A stretch of 64,000 nucleotides of DNA from Peronospora farinosa (taxonomy: Eukaryota; Oomycota; Peronosporomycetes; Peronosporales; Peronosporaceae). How positions within the stretch are numbered: the stretch's first letter is position 1; each line of letters begins with the position of its first letter. Position numbers and translations under genes: made by a program. Shown in pieces: positions 18,930 to 31,685 of this stretch. The stretch is taken from contig CANTFK010000935.1 of NCBI GenBank assembly GCA_947646735.1, forward strand, positions 1 to 64,000. The letters run 5' to 3'. The notes below the pieces were generated by a model. The model saw nothing but the letters and a program-made list of their open reading frames with translations. It searched no databases and was not told where the DNA came from.

Positions 18930-21900
18930 TGTGGAGAAGTGCCAGAGAAATGGAGTCCCTTCGTGGTTATTATAATAACTGGCGTGAAAGATCTCGGTCA
19001 CTCTCTCGAATGAGTGACAAAGAGCGACCAGGACCCCGAACTGTTCCAATGTCCCGAGTTCGGAGAAGTTACCATGTTGCCTACACTACAGCCTGAAGGT
19101 CCAGTGCTGCTAGGGCAGCTTAGGTTGACCCCAGGTGACCAATTGACCCAAGGTGACCGGTTGACCCCAGGTGACAGGTGGACCCCAGGTGACTGGTGAA
19201 CCCAGGGGACTGGTGGACCCAGGTGGCCCAGGTGACCCAAGATTATAGAAGTGTGGAGAAGAGCCAGGAGAATCGGGGCCCCAGAGGACATCGTAATAAA
19301 GAGCACAGAAATGCAGGTCACTCCCTCGAGGGAATGACTATGATTGCAAGGTCTCAAGGTTCAGCCCATAGTCACCAGGGACAGGGGTAACAGTTACCGG
19401 GGACAGGGTTTTCAGTCGCTAGGGACAGGGGTGCCAGTTACCGGGGACAGGGTTTCCAGTTACCGGGGACAGGGTTTCCAGTCAACAGGGACAGGCGTAT
19501 GTGGAGAAGTGCCAGAGAAATGGAGTCCCTTCGTGGTTATTATAATAACTGGCGTGAAAGATCTCGGTCACTCTCTCGAATGAGTGACAAAGAGCGACCA
19601 GGACCCCGAACTGTTCCAATGTCCCGAGTTCGGAGAAGTTACCATGTTGCCTACACTACAGCCTGAAGGTCCAGTGCTGCTAGGGCAGCTTAGGTTGACC
19701 CCAGGTGACCAATTGACCCAAGGTGACCGGTTGACCCCAGGTGACAGGTGGACCCCAGGTGACTGGTGAACCCAGGGGACTGGTGGACCCAGGTGGCCCA
19801 GGTGACCCAAGATTATAGAAGTGTGGAGAAGAGCCAGGAGAATCGGGGCCCCAGAGGACATCGTAATAAAGAGCACAGAAATGCAGGTCACTCCCTCGAG
19901 GGAATGACTATGATTGCGTCTCGCAAGGTCTCAAGGTTCAGCCCATAGTCACCAGGGACAGGGGTAACAGTTACCGGGGACAGGGTTTTCAGTCGCTAGG
20001 GACAGGGGTGCCAGTTACCGGGGACAGGGTTTCCAGTTACCGGGGACAGGGTTTCCAGTCAACAGGGACAGGCGTATGTGGAGAAGTGCCAGAGAAATGG
20101 AGTCCCTTCGTGGTTATTATAATAACTGGCGTGAAAGATCTCGGTCACTCTCTCGAATGAGTGACAAAGAGCGATCAGGACCCCGAACTGTTCCAATGTC
20201 CCGAGTTCGGAGAAGTTACCATGTTGCCTACACTACAGCCTGAAGGTCCAGTGCTGCTAGGGCAGCTTAGGTTGACCCCAGGTGACCAATTGACCCAAGG
20301 TGACCGGTTGACCCCAGGTGACAGGTGGACCCCAGGTGAGGTGAACCCAGGGGACTGGTGGACCCAGGTGGCCCAGGTGACCCAAGATTATAGAAGTGTG
20401 GAGAAGAGCCAGGAGAATCGGGGCCCCAGAGGACATCGTAATAAAGAGCACAGAAATGCAGGTCACTCCCTCGAGGGAATGACTATGATTGCGTCTCGCA
20501 AGGTCTCAAGGTTCAGCCCATAGTCACCAGGGACAGGGGTAACAGTTACCGGGGACAGGGTTTTCAGTCGCTAGGGACAGGGGTGCCAGTTACCGGGGAC
20601 AGGGTTTCCAGTTACCGGGGACAGGGTTTCCAGTCAACAGGGACAGGCGTATGTGGAGAAGTGCCAGAGAAATGGAGTCCCTTCGTGGTTATTATAATAA
20701 CTGGCGTGAAAGATCTCGGTCACTCTCTCGAATGAGTGACAAAGAGCGACCAGGACCCCGAACTGTTCCAATGTCCCGAGTTCGGAGAAGTTACCATGTT
20801 GCCTACACTACAGCCTGAAGGTCCAGTGCTGCTAGGGCAGCTTAGGTTGACCCCAGGTGACCAATTGACCCAAGGTGACCGGTTGACCCCAGGTGACAGG
20901 TGGACCCCAGGTGACTGGTGAACCCAGGGGACTGGTGGACCCAGGTGGCCCAGGTGACCCAAGATTATAGAAGTGTGGAGAAGAGCCAGGAGAATCGGGG
21001 CCCCAGAGGACATCGTAATAAAGAGCACAGAAATGCAGGTCACTCCCTCGAGGGAATGACTATGATTGCGTCTCGCAAGGTCTCAAGGTTCAGCCCATAG
21101 TCACCAGGGACAGGGGTAACAGTTACCGGGGACAGGGTTTTCAGTCGCTAGGGACAGGGGTGCCAGTTACCGGGGACAGGGTTTCCAGTTACCGGGGACA
21201 GGGTTTCCAGTCAACAGGGACAGGCGTATGTGGAGAAGTGCCAGAGAAATGGAGTCCCTTCGTGGTTATTATAATAACTGGCGTGAAAGATCTCGGTCAC
21301 TCTCTCGAATGAGTGACAAAGAGCGACCAGGACCCCGAACTGTTCCAATGTCCCGAGTTCGGAGAAGTTACCATGTTGCCTACACTACAGCCTGAAGGTC
21401 CAGTGCTGCTAGGGCAGCTTAGGTTGACCCCAGGTGACCAATTGACCCAAGGTGACCGGTTGACCCCAGGTGACAGGTGGACCCCAGGTGACTGGTGAAC
21501 CCAGGGGACTGGTGGACCCAGGTGGCCCAGGTGACCCAAGATTATAGAAGTGTGGAGAAGAGCCAGGAGAATCGGGGCCCCAGAGGACATCGTAATAAAG
21601 AGCACAGAAATGCAGGTCACTCCCTCGAGGGAATGACTATGATTGCAAGGTCTCAAGGTTCAGCCCATAGTCACCAGGGACAGGGGTAACAGTTACCGGG
21701 GACAGGGTTTTCAGTCGCTAGGGACAGGGGTGCCAGTTACCGGGGACAGGGTTTCCAGTTACCGGGGACAGGGTTTCCAGTCAACAGGGACAGGCGTATG
21801 TGGAGAAGTGCCAGAGAAATGGAGTCCCTTCGTGGTTATTATAATAACTGGCGTGAAAGATCTCGGTCACTCTCTCGAATGAGTGACAAAGAGCGACCAG

Positions 21901-24900
21901 GACCCCGAACTGTTCCAATGTCCCGAGTTCGGAGAAGTTACCATGTTGCCTACACTACAGCCTGAAGGTCCAGTGCTGCTAGGGCAGCTTAGGTTGACCC
22001 CAGGTGACCAATTGACCCAAGGTGACCGGTTGACCCCAGGTGACAGGTGGACCCCAGGTGACTGGTGAACCCAGGGGACTGGTGGACCCAGGTGGCCCAG
22101 GTGACCCAAGATTATAGAAGTGTGGAGAAGAGCCAGGAGAATCGGGGCCCCAGAGGACATCGTAATAAAGAGCACAGAAATGCAGGTCACTCCCTCGAGG
22201 GAATGACTATGATTGCAAGGTCTCAAGGTTCAGCCCATAGTCACCAGGGACAGGGGTAACAGTTACCGGGGACAGGGTTTTCAGTCGCTAGGGACAGGGG
22301 TGCCAGTTACCGGGGACAGGGTTTCCAGTTACCGGGGACAGGGTTTCCAGTCAACAGGGACAGGCGTATGTGGAGAAGTGCCAGAGAAATGGAGTCCCTT
22401 CGTGGTTATTATAATAACTGGCGTGAAAGATCTCGGTCACTCTCTCGAATGAGTGACAAAGAGCGACCAGGACCCCGAACTGTTCCAATGTCCCGAGTTC
22501 GGAGAAGTTACCATGTTGCCTACACTACAGCCTGAAGGTCCAGTGCTGCTAGGGCAGCTTAGGTTGACCCCAGGTGACCAATTGACCCAAGGTGACCGGT
22601 TGACCCCAGGTGACAGGTGGACCCCAGGTGACTGGTGAACCCAGGGGACTGGTGGACCCAGGTGGCCCAGGTGACCCAAGATTATAGAAGTGTGGAGAAG
22701 AGCCAGGAGAATCGGGGCCCCAGAGGACATCGTAATAAAGAGCACAGAAATGCAGGTCACTCCCTCGAGGGAATGACTATGATTGCGTCTCGCAAGGTCT
22801 CAAGGTTCAGCCCATAGTCACCAGGGACAGGGGTAACAGTTACCGGGGACAGGGTTTTCAGTCGCTAGGGACAGGGGTGCCAGTTACCGGGGACAGGGTT
22901 TCCAGTTACCGGGGACAGGGTTTCCAGTCAACAGGGACAGGCGTATGTGGAGAAGTGCCAGAGAAATGGAGTCCCTTCGTGGTTATTATAATAACTGGCG
23001 TGAAAGATCTCGGTCACTCTCTCGAATGAGTGACAAAGAGCGACCAGGACCCCGAACTGTTCCAATGTCCCGAGTTCGGAGAAGTTACCATGTTGCCTAC
23101 ACTACAGCCTGAAGGTCCAGTGCTGCTAGGGCAGCTTAGGTTGACCCCAGGTGACCAATTGACCCAAGGTGACCGGTTGACCCCAGGTGACAGGTGGACC
23201 CCAGGTGACTGGTGAACCCAGGGGACTGGTGGACCCAGGTGGCCCAGGTGACCCAAGATTATAGAAGTGTGGAGAAGAGCCAGGAGAATCGGGGCCCCAG
23301 AGGACATCGTAATAAAGAGCACAGAAATGCAGGTCACTCCCTCGAGGGAATGACTATGATTGCGTCTCGCAAGGTCTCAAGGTTCAGCCCATAGTCACCA
23401 GGGACAGGGGTAACAGTTACCGGGGACAGGGTTTTCAGTCGCTAGGGACAGGGGTGCCAGTTACCGGGGACAGGGTTTCCAGTTACCGGGGACAGGGTTT
23501 CCAGTCAACAGGGACAGGCGTATGTGGAGAAGTGCCAGAGAAATGGAGTCCCTTCGTGGTTATTATAATAACTGGCGTGAAAGATCTCGGTCACTCTCTC
23601 GAATGAGTGACAAAGAGCGACCAGGACCCCGAACTGTTCCAATGTCCCGAGTTCGGAGAAGTTACCATGTTGCCTACACTACAGCCTGAAGGTCCAGTGC
23701 TGCTAGGGCAGCTTAGGTTGACCCCAGGTGACCAATTGACCCAAGGTGACCGGTTGACCCCAGGTGACAGGTGGACCCCAGGTGACTGGTGAACCCAGGG
23801 GACTGGTGGACCCAGGTGGCCCAGGTGACCCAAGATTATAGAAGTGTGGAGAAGAGCCAGGAGAATCGGGGCCCCAGAGGACATCGTAATAAAGAGCACA
23901 GAAATGCAGGTCACTCCCTCGAGGGAATGACTATGATTGCGTCTCGCAAGGTCTCAAGGTTCAGCCCATAGTCACCAGGGACAGGGGTAACAGTTACCGG
24001 GGACAGGGTTTTCAGTCGCTAGGGACAGGGGTGCCAGTTACCGGGGACAGGGTTTCCAGTTACCGGGGACAGGGTTTCCAGTCAACAGGGACAGGCGTAT
24101 GTGGAGAAGTGCCAGAGAAATGGAGTCCCTTCGTGGTTATTATAATAACTGGCGTGAAAGATCTCGGTCACTCTCTCGAATGAGTGACAAAGAGCGACCA
24201 GGACCCCGAACTGTTCCAATGTCCCGAGTTCGGAGAAGTTACCATGTTGCCTACACTACAGCCTGAAGGTCCAGTGCTGCTAGGGCAGCTTAGGTTGACC
24301 CCAGGTGACCAATTGACCCAAGGTGACCGGTTGACCCCAGGTGACAGGTGGACCCCAGGTGACTGGTGAACCCAGGGGACTGGTGGACCCAGGTGGCCCA
24401 GGTGACCCAAGATTATAGAAGTGTGGAGAAGAGCCAGGAGAATCGGGGCCCCAGAGGACATCGTAATAAAGAGCACAGAAATGCAGGTCACTCCCTCGAG
24501 GGAATGACTATGATTGCGTCTCGCAAGGTCTCAAGGTTCAGCCCATAGTCACCAGGGACAGGGGTAACAGTTACCGGGGACAGGGTTTTCAGTCGCTAGG
24601 GACAGGGGTGCCAGTTACCGGGGACAGGGTTTCCAGTTACCGGGGACAGGGTTTCCAGTCAACAGGGACAGGCGTATGTGGAGAAGTGCCAGAGAAATGG
24701 AGTCCCTTCGTGGTTATTATAATAACTGGCGTGAAAGATCTCGGTCACTCTCTCGAATGAGTGACAAAGAGCGACCAGGACCCCGAACTGTTCCAATGTC
24801 CCGAGTTCGGAGAAGTTACCATGTTGCCTACACTACAGCCTGAAGGTCCAGTGCTGCTAGGGCAGCTTAGGTTGACCCCAGGTGACCAATTGACCCAAGG

Positions 24901-26385
24901 TGACCGGTTGACCCCAGGTGACAGGTGGACCCCAGGTGACTGGTGAACCCAGGGGACTGGTGGACCCAGGTGGCCCAGGTGACCCAAGATTATAGAAGTG
25001 TGGAGAAGAGCCAGGAGAATCGGGGCCCCAGAGGACATCGTAATAAAGAGCACAGAAATGCAGGTCACTCCCTCGAGGGAATGACTATGATTGCGTCTCG
25101 CAAGGTCTCAAGGTTCAGCCCATAGTCACCAGGGACAGGGGTAACAGTTACCGGGGACAGGGTTTTCAGTCGCTAGGGACAGGGGTGCCAGTTACCGGGG
25201 ACAGGGTTTCCAGTTACCGGGGACAGGGTTTCCAGTCAACAGGGACAGGCGTATGTGGAGAAGTGCCAGAGAAATGGAGTCCCTTCGTGGTTATTATAAT
25301 AACTGGCGTGAAAGATCTCGGTCACTCTCTCGAATGAGTGACAAAGAGCGACCAGGACCCCGAACTGTTCCAATGTCCCGAGTTCGGAGAAGTTACCATG
25401 TTGCCTACACTACAGCCTGAAGGTCCAGTGCTGCTAGGGCAGCTTAGGTTGACCCCAGGTGACCAATTGACCCAAGGTGACCGGTTGACCCCAGGTGACA
25501 GGTGGACCCCAGGTGACTGGTGAACCCAGGGGACTGGTGGACCCAGGTGGCCCAGGTGACCCAAGATTATAGAAGTGTGGAGAAGAGCCAGGAGAATCGG
25601 GGCCCCAGAGGACATCGTAATAAAGAGCACAGAAATGCAGGTCACTCCCTCGAGGGAATGACTATGATTGCGTCTCGCAAGGTCTCAAGGTTCAGCCCAT
25701 AGTCACCAGGGACAGGGGTAACAGTTACCGGGGACAGGGTTTTCAGTCGCTAGGGACAGGGGTGCCAGTTACCGGGGACAGGGTTTCCAGTTACCGGGGA
25801 CAGGGTTTCCAGTCAACAGGGACAGGCGTATGTGGAGAAGTGCCAGAGAAATGGAGTCCCTTCGTGGTTATTATAATAACTGGCGTGAAAGATCTCGGTC
25901 ACTCTCTCGAATGAGTGACAAAGAGCGACCAGGACCCCGAACTGTTCCAATGTCCCGAGTTCGGAGAAGTTACCATGTTGCCTACACTACAGCCTGAAGG
26001 TCCAGTGCTGCTAGGGCAGCTTAGGTTGACCCCAGGTGACCAATTGACCCAAGGTGACCGGTTGACCCCAGGTGACAGGTGGACCCCAGGTGACTGGTGA
26101 ACCCAGGGGACTGGTGGACCCAGGTGGCCCAGGTGACCCAAGATTATAGAAGTGTGGAGAAGAGCCAGGAGAATCGGGGCCCCAGAGGACATCGTAATAA
26201 AGAGCACAGAAATGCAGGTCACTCCCTCGAGGGAATGACTATGATTGCAAGGTCTCAAGGTTCAGCCCATAGTCACCAGGGACAGGGGTAACAGTTACCG
26301 GGGACAGGGTTTTCAGTCGCTAGGGACAGGGGTGCCAGTTACCGGGGACAGGGTTTCCAGTTACCGGGGACAGGGTTTCCAGTTA
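18930..26385 (+). repeat. 577-bp satellite array, 13 units, derived from a Gypsy B LTR U3
   Basis: Units start (TGTGGAGAAGTGCCAGAG) at 18930, 19500, 20077, 20652, 21229, 21799, 22369, 22946, 23523, 24100, 24677, 25254 and 25831. The spacings are 570, 577, 575, 577, 570, 570 and then 577 six times. Units are almost identical: the 570 form lacks GTCTCGC in GATTGC(GTCTCGC)AAGG and the 575 form lacks 2 bp. Each unit has two related halves, both starting like a family B LTR and both carrying a TCAC...GTGAC-type dyad. The head of the unit matches the B1 3' LTR at 45735. Short open frames recur in each unit but are a by-product of the repetition. Confidence 0.95.
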
Positions 26386-26690
26386 CCGGGGACGGGGATT
26401 TCAGTCGCCAGGGACTGGGGCACCAGTCACCGGGGACAGGGGTACCGAAGGTTCAGGGTCCTGAAGTCACTTGGAGAAGTGCCAGGTTTCCCTACAGTGC
26501 AGAGCTGGCACAAGTTCAAAGAACCTGAAAGTCCAGTGCTTCGAGGGCATCCACGTTCCCAAGGTGGACCAGGACTCAAGGTGAACCATGATCCAAGGTG
26601 GACCACAACCCAAGGTGGACCAAGCCCCAAGGTGGTCCCGGCACCCAAGGTGGACCAGGAAGACTCGTGGTGACCGGTGGACCCTAAGTG
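26386..26690 (+). repeat. Diverged last unit of the satellite
   Basis: After the last good copy, the sequence keeps traces of the unit (TGGAGAAGTGCCAGG, CCAGTGCTTCGAGGGCA, AAGGTGGACCA repeats) but is strongly diverged. It leads into the 18-bp minisatellite. Confidence 0.65.
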
Positions 26691-27072
26691 ACCGGTGGAC
26701 CCAGATGACCGGTGAACCCCAGGTGACAGGTGAACCTAGGCGACAGGTGGACCCAGATGACCGGTGAACCCCAGGTGACAGGTGAACCTAGGCGACAGGT
26801 GGACCCCCGGTGACAGGTGAACCCCAGGTGACAGGTGGACCCCAGGCGAAAGGTGGACCCCAGACAACAGGTGGACCCTAGGCGACAGGTGGACCCAAGA
26901 GACCGGTGGACCCCAGGTAACAGGTTGACCCTAAGTGACTGGTGGAACCCAAGTGACTGGTGGACTCCAGGTGACAGGTTGACCCCCGGTGACAGGTGGA
27001 CCCAGAAGACCGGTGGACCCCAGGTGACAGGTTGACCCCAAGTGACTGGTGGACCCAAGGTGACAGGTGGAC
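26690..27072 (+). repeat. ~18-bp minisatellite (GGTGACAGGTGGACCCCA), left part
   Basis: About twenty degenerate units built from GGTGACAGGTGGACCCCA and GGTGACCGGTGGACCCA. It was one block with 34650-34845 before element D inserted. The same units occur within the 577-bp satellite and in the B1 3' LTR (45940-46045), so this is the variable part of the family B U3. Confidence 0.9.
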
Positions 27073-27388
27073 TGTAATGGGTCTACCTATTACATAAGCA
27101 GTTATAGGATTAATACATAATTACATAAGTAGGCATAGGGCAGTATCCGATTAGCGGATACTGCGCGTCATTTTATTATTGGTTTATTATTGGGTTGCCA
27201 GACCCAATAATTAGCCAATAATAAATTGACTTCCAGATTGAGTGGTTCCCATGAGCTAGGGAACATATTCGCACTTACTGCGAATTAAACTAAAAAAAAT
27301 AAAACAGAGTTATATTTACGAGTTAATTAAGAGCGCTTCCTCAACGCCCTTTTAGTGTAAGACAGTAACGGGTCCTTATCCCGTTACA
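27073..27388 (+). mobile_element. Gypsy D 5' LTR
   Basis: TGTAATGGGT ... CCCGTTACA, 316 bp, with inverted ends TGTAA/TTACA. AT-rich, with paired blocks such as ATTATTGG/CCAATAAT. A likely primer-binding site (TGGTAGCACTTCG, 27391-27403) follows after 2 nt. Confidence 0.93.
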
Positions 27389-27414
27389 CCTGGTAGCACT
27401 TCGTAGTCCTTCCA

Positions 27415-28509
27415 ATGACTAGATTCGAGATGAACATGGGCGAGTCTTCGGTGGCTCTAGCGGTCTCGCTGGAGCATTCTGATTTTCCACATCTCACCTC
27501 GGTGGAGTGGCAGGCACTACATCGCCTCGCGGCGGTGTCTGGCGAAACTATTGTGACGTCGTTGCTGAGCACAGCGACGCCTGATGATCAACGTGCCGCC
27601 ATCCAAGACTTTATGGTGCGCGAGCTCGCCGAAACGAATCGGCGAGTATTGACTCCCCCGCGCACTTCGCACCATGACGCTATCAAGATGGAGACGTCAA
27701 CGTACTCCGGTGATGGTCCGGATCGTCTCCCCCTCAATCGCTGGTTTCGCGAGGTGGATATTGCAATAGCGTCAAGATTAATTGACGCTCCGACGGCCAA
27801 GGTCAATTTCCTGTTGTCTCGTCTTGTCGGCAAAGCCAAGGAATGGGCTCTCGGAAAGCTCGTCGTAGATGAGTCGGCGTTTCCTACTCTGGACGATATC
27901 CAGCGTGACTTACGACTGGCTTTCGAGCCTCCTCAAGATGAATTTCGCTTGCGTGCAGATTTCTTCTCACTCCGACAGGGCAAGCTGTCGATGCGTGACT
28001 ACGTGCAGAAGACACGTCATCTTGCTTCGTGCATTACCACGCAGCCAATTGACATGGCTTCACAAGTCCATGTCTTTATTTTTGGTATGCAAGAGGGCAT
28101 GACGCGTTACTGCCTCACACGTGCTGAGCCAAAGTCCCTCGAGGAGGCATTTTCCCTCGCGCTTCGTGAGGATTACACTGTCGCGTCGTCTTACCTGCAC
28201 GCAGCGTCACAACATTCCCGGACGTCTGGCCCAGAGCCAATGGAAATTGATGCAATTGCGTCCTCTCGTGGTCACGGCAAATCATTAAGCCGCGACATTC
28301 GCAATCCTAACACGATGAAGTGTTTTCGCTGTGGTAAAACAGGCCATCGTGCGGCTGTCTGTCGTGCACCTGCGCCGGTGACTATGAACACAGCTGTCTC
28401 ACAAGGAGACGCTGCGTCGTCGGTGGTCCCGCCAAAAAACAGTAGGCGTGGGGCTCCCTACTGGCAGAAATGGAGCCCCGAGTACTCAGGTGGCAGCTCG
28501 GGCTCCTAG
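27415..28509 (+). CDS. gag: Gypsy D Gag, intact
   Basis: Gag of 364 residues. Residues about 90-230 form a retrotransposon Gag capsid-like domain ([23 protein letters not shown]). One CX2CX4HX4C zinc knuckle, [14 protein letters not shown], lies near residue 302 and would bind element RNA. The ATG is 26 nt after the LTR. The stop at 28507 is followed by pol ATG 28546 in the same frame, so pol could be reached by stop readthrough or re-initiation. No lesion is seen in this gene. Confidence 0.93.
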   Translation: MTRFEMNMGESSVALAVSLEHSDFPHLTSVEWQALHRLAAVSGETIVTSLLSTATPDDQRAAIQDFMVRELAETNRRVLTPPRTSHHDAIKMETSTYSGDGPDRLPLNRWFREVDIAIASRLIDAPTAKVNFLLSRLVGKAKEWALGKLVVDESAFPTLDDIQRDLRLAFEPPQDEFRLRADFFSLRQGKLSMRDYVQKTRHLASCITTQPIDMASQVHVFIFGMQEGMTRYCLTRAEPKSLEEAFSLALREDYTVASSYLHAASQHSRTSGPEPMEIDAIASSRGHGKSLSRDIRNPNTMKCFRCGKTGHRAAVCRAPAPVTMNTAVSQGDAASSVVPPKNSRRGAPYWQKWSPEYSGGSSGS

Positions 28510-28545
28510 CCCCAAAGTGATTCACACCCACTTCATGCCACCACC

Positions 28546-30819
28546 ATGCGCGATGATTCGAGACTGATTATTATTAGTCTCATCGTCGCTGGAGTGAAGC
28601 GACCACTTCGAGCGTTGTTGGATTCTGGCGCTTCCAAAAACTTCTTTCGTGCATCCTGTTTGTCCCTTCTCCCGTCGACTGTCACGGTTCGAGAAGGTCC
28701 AGGTGACATCGTTGTCAAACTTTCCGATGGACAACCAAAATGTGTCCCGCGTAAAACAGTGGTTTTACCGTACACTTTCGACGGTTTCCAGAGCAACGAC
28801 GAATTTTTGGTGTACGAGATGAACTATGCATTTGATTGCATACTTGGGATACCGTGGCTGTCACGGTATCAGCCGAAGATAGATTGGCTATCTCGGTCCG
28901 TCAAACGACGAAGCGGTTATGACGTCAGTGAAGTGTTTACTCATTTGTTGGTCGCTTCATCCGATTGGCCTCACGTCAGGGTCGTGAACGAACTCGCCAC
29001 GACTAGTAGTCAACACAGAGAGAGCGATGGCCCTCTGTGCGCAGTATGTTCCGTTACACTGACGGAGTCACAGAACGAAGCGGTCGAACAGCGGTTCCCG
29101 CATACAAAGACATCGGTCGAACAGGGGTTCCCGATGCACAACGAGGCGGTCGAACAGCGGTTCCCTCATACACAGACATCGGTCGAACAGGGGTTCCCGA
29201 TTCTCAACGAGGCGGTCGAGCAGGGGCTCCCGCATACAAGCACATCGGACGAGCAGAGGCTCCCGATAAATATCGAGGCGGTCGAGCAGGGGCTTCCGCA
29301 AACAAGTGAAGCGGTCGAAGACGAGCTCCCGCTTTTGATTGACGAGAATGGGCGGACTACGGATCCGCATGAGACCGACGTGGTGGAGACAGAGCTCCCA
29401 CGTCTAGAGGGGGGGGGTACATCATCCTCTTGTGATAGCGATGTGCCAGTCTCGAGCAGGGGATCGAGACGCAAGAGAAAACGCAAGAAAGGAGCACGCC
29501 GATCACCGAGACGACGAAATTCACGTCAAGATGCTGATGCATTTGATTCCGTAGTGACGGAATCCGTATGCGCGCTTGAATATGTGGAGGGATCCCCACA
29601 TTGTGGCCGCTACATTGAGGTAGCGAGTCCACCGTGCACTGCTGCAGATATCACATCGCTGCCAGACCTTACATGGAAAGACTTCCTTCATGACCTCAAG
29701 GCCGGCGACATCGAGCAAGTGTGCATCGTTTCAGCCACCGAAGCAGCCAATGAAGACGTTCTGGAGGCTCGCCCGAAGAGCGCCAAGCCTAAATCAGCGC
29801 GCGAAGAACGCTTCGCGGCACAGTCTTGGGATGCTCTTCGTGCTTCGGGCAACCCTGTATACGATATCGCCCGTGAGTACGCCGATATTTTCCCGGGGAA
29901 GATTCCAGCTGAGCTTCCGGCGGATCGTGGTGTGCGGCACGAGATAGATCTCGTGCTAGGATCGAAATATTGCGTGACACGGCAGTGGCCGTTACCGCGC
30001 AACCAAGTCATCGCTATTGATGAATTTTTCGAGGGTCGCCGCAAGGCTGGCCATGTCCGCGAGAGTGTCTCGCCACATTCGAGTCCGACTTTCTGTGTGA
30101 AGAAAGCCACCGGCGGTTGCCGCATTGTGCACGCCTTCAACAAGCTGAATGACGCCACGATCCCGGCTCAAACGCCTATCCCTCGAAAAGAAAGACTATT
30201 GGATACCATGTCCGGGAGCGAGATCTACAGCGCCATAGATCTGACAGACGGTTTTTATCAGATCCTCATGAGGGACAGTGACATTCCGTTCACTGCGGTC
30301 AGCACCCCAAGCGGGATGCTTTGGGAGTGGCTAGTCATGCCACAAGGTCTTAAGAATGCTCCAGCTACGTTCAATCGGATGGTGACACAAGTACTCCGCC
30401 CACTTCGTGACTTTGCACCGAGCTACTTTGACGACATTTTTGTTCACAGCCACGCTAAGCAAAAGCTCAGCGCTACGGAGGTAGACCTTCGACACTTGAA
30501 GCAGATGTTTTAAGTTATGCGCGAGAATAAGTTGTATGCTAATTTGAAGAAATGTGTCTTCTGCGCTCCCGAGATTCCAGTACTCGGTTGCTACGTCAGC
30601 AAGGAAGGTGTCCGCGCTGATCCTGAGAAGATCTCATCGATCTGTTCCTGGCCAACGCCCAGGAACCAAACTGAATTGCGTCAATGGCTCAGTCTGGCGA
30701 ATTACTTGCATAAGTATACGAAGAACTATGCTGAGCTAATTCAGCCATTATCGACTTTGCTCAAGAAAGATGCAGTATGGTTATGGACGGCAGAACATCA
30801 ATCTGCCTTCGCTCCGTAA
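28546..30819 (+). pseudogene. pol: Gypsy D Pol, protease and RT, interrupted
   Basis: Open from ATG 28546 to TAA 30511, then in the same frame to 30819. The protease motif LLDSGASKNFF lies near residue 25. A region at about 180-265 consists of repeats of the type EAVEQRFPHT/SVEQGFP. RT spans about 480-640 with FVEGRR-type fingers, YSAIDLTDGFYQI and catalytic YFDD near 625. The TAA at 30511 replaces a codon inside RT (KQMF*VMREN), so it is a nonsense mutation. A frameshift at about 30800 then breaks the reading frame before RNase H. Confidence 0.88.
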
Positions 30820-31685
30820 AGAAGAGCTTGTCCGAGGCACCGGTGCTAATGTTACCTGATGACTATAAGCCATTCCACGTCGTATGTGACGCGAGCAATT
30901 TCGCTATAGGATGTGCCCTCATGCAATTTGATGACGAGGGTCGAGAGCGCGTCGTGAGTTTTCAATCACGACAGATGAAACCTGCCGAGAAAAATTATCC
31001 GGTACACGACAAGGAACTTTTGGCTATGCGTTACGCGCTAATCAAGTTTAGAGTATATTTGCTCGGTGAAAAGATGTTTTCTATCTACACAGATCACGCA
31101 TCATTGCGTACCGCCGTCAAGAGTCCTCACTTGTCCCAGCGTATGGCACGGTGGTTGTCATTTTTTGCCGAGTATAATTTTGTGGTGCATTACAAGCCTG
31201 GCAAGAATAACATTCTCGCTGATGCGCTTTCTCGTCGTCCTGATTACGATCCTCGGCGCGATATGGGTCATCAAACGGAGTATGTTGATGACGACGAAGA
31301 TATCTGTGTGTGTTGTATTGAACTGGGACTTAATGCGATGATTTCGACCCCCGTGCTTTCGATCCGAACTCAGATCGCTGAATCCTACGCGAATGATTCC
31401 TTCTATGCAGGAATCATCAACTATCTCAGGGACCCGAGCAGAACATTACTCGCAAAGTTGACGAAACCAACACGCGACAACATCAAGCGTTACGCGCTTG
31501 ACGGTCCGTTGCTGACGTACACGATGGACGTCTTTGATTCCCCGCGTGTCGTCATCCCTGCTGATGACGACCTTCGAGCCCGATTGGTTCATGAAATTCA
31601 CGACAGCCCAGCTGGCGGACACCTGGGTCGCGAAAAGACGTTTGCAGCTATTTCTCGCGTATTTTTTCTGGCCGCGAATGTATAA
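30777..31685 (+). pseudogene. pol: Gypsy D Pol, RNase H and integrase zinc domain
   Basis: RT-associated RNase H with FHVVCDASNFAIGCAL, YPVHDKELLAMRYAL, TDHASL and the terminal NILADALSRRPD, the normal Gypsy arrangement. It continues to the integrase zinc region (HEIHDSPAGGHLGREKT). It ends at a frameshift in a T6 run near 31665; one T fewer would join it to the integrase frame. The lesion may be real or a homopolymer sequencing error. Confidence 0.88.

Noticed and set aside
18996..26291. Identical small open frames (60, 61, 64, 79 and 107-120 codons) repeated in every satellite unit on both strands
   Set aside because: They recur only because the DNA unit recurs, overlap one another on both strands, show no domain and no codon-level conservation separate from the DNA.
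18930..26385. Possible CRISPR-like or spacer-repeat array
   Set aside because: Units are 577 bp, nearly identical over the full length, with no variable spacers; the sequence derives from an LTR in a eukaryotic context.
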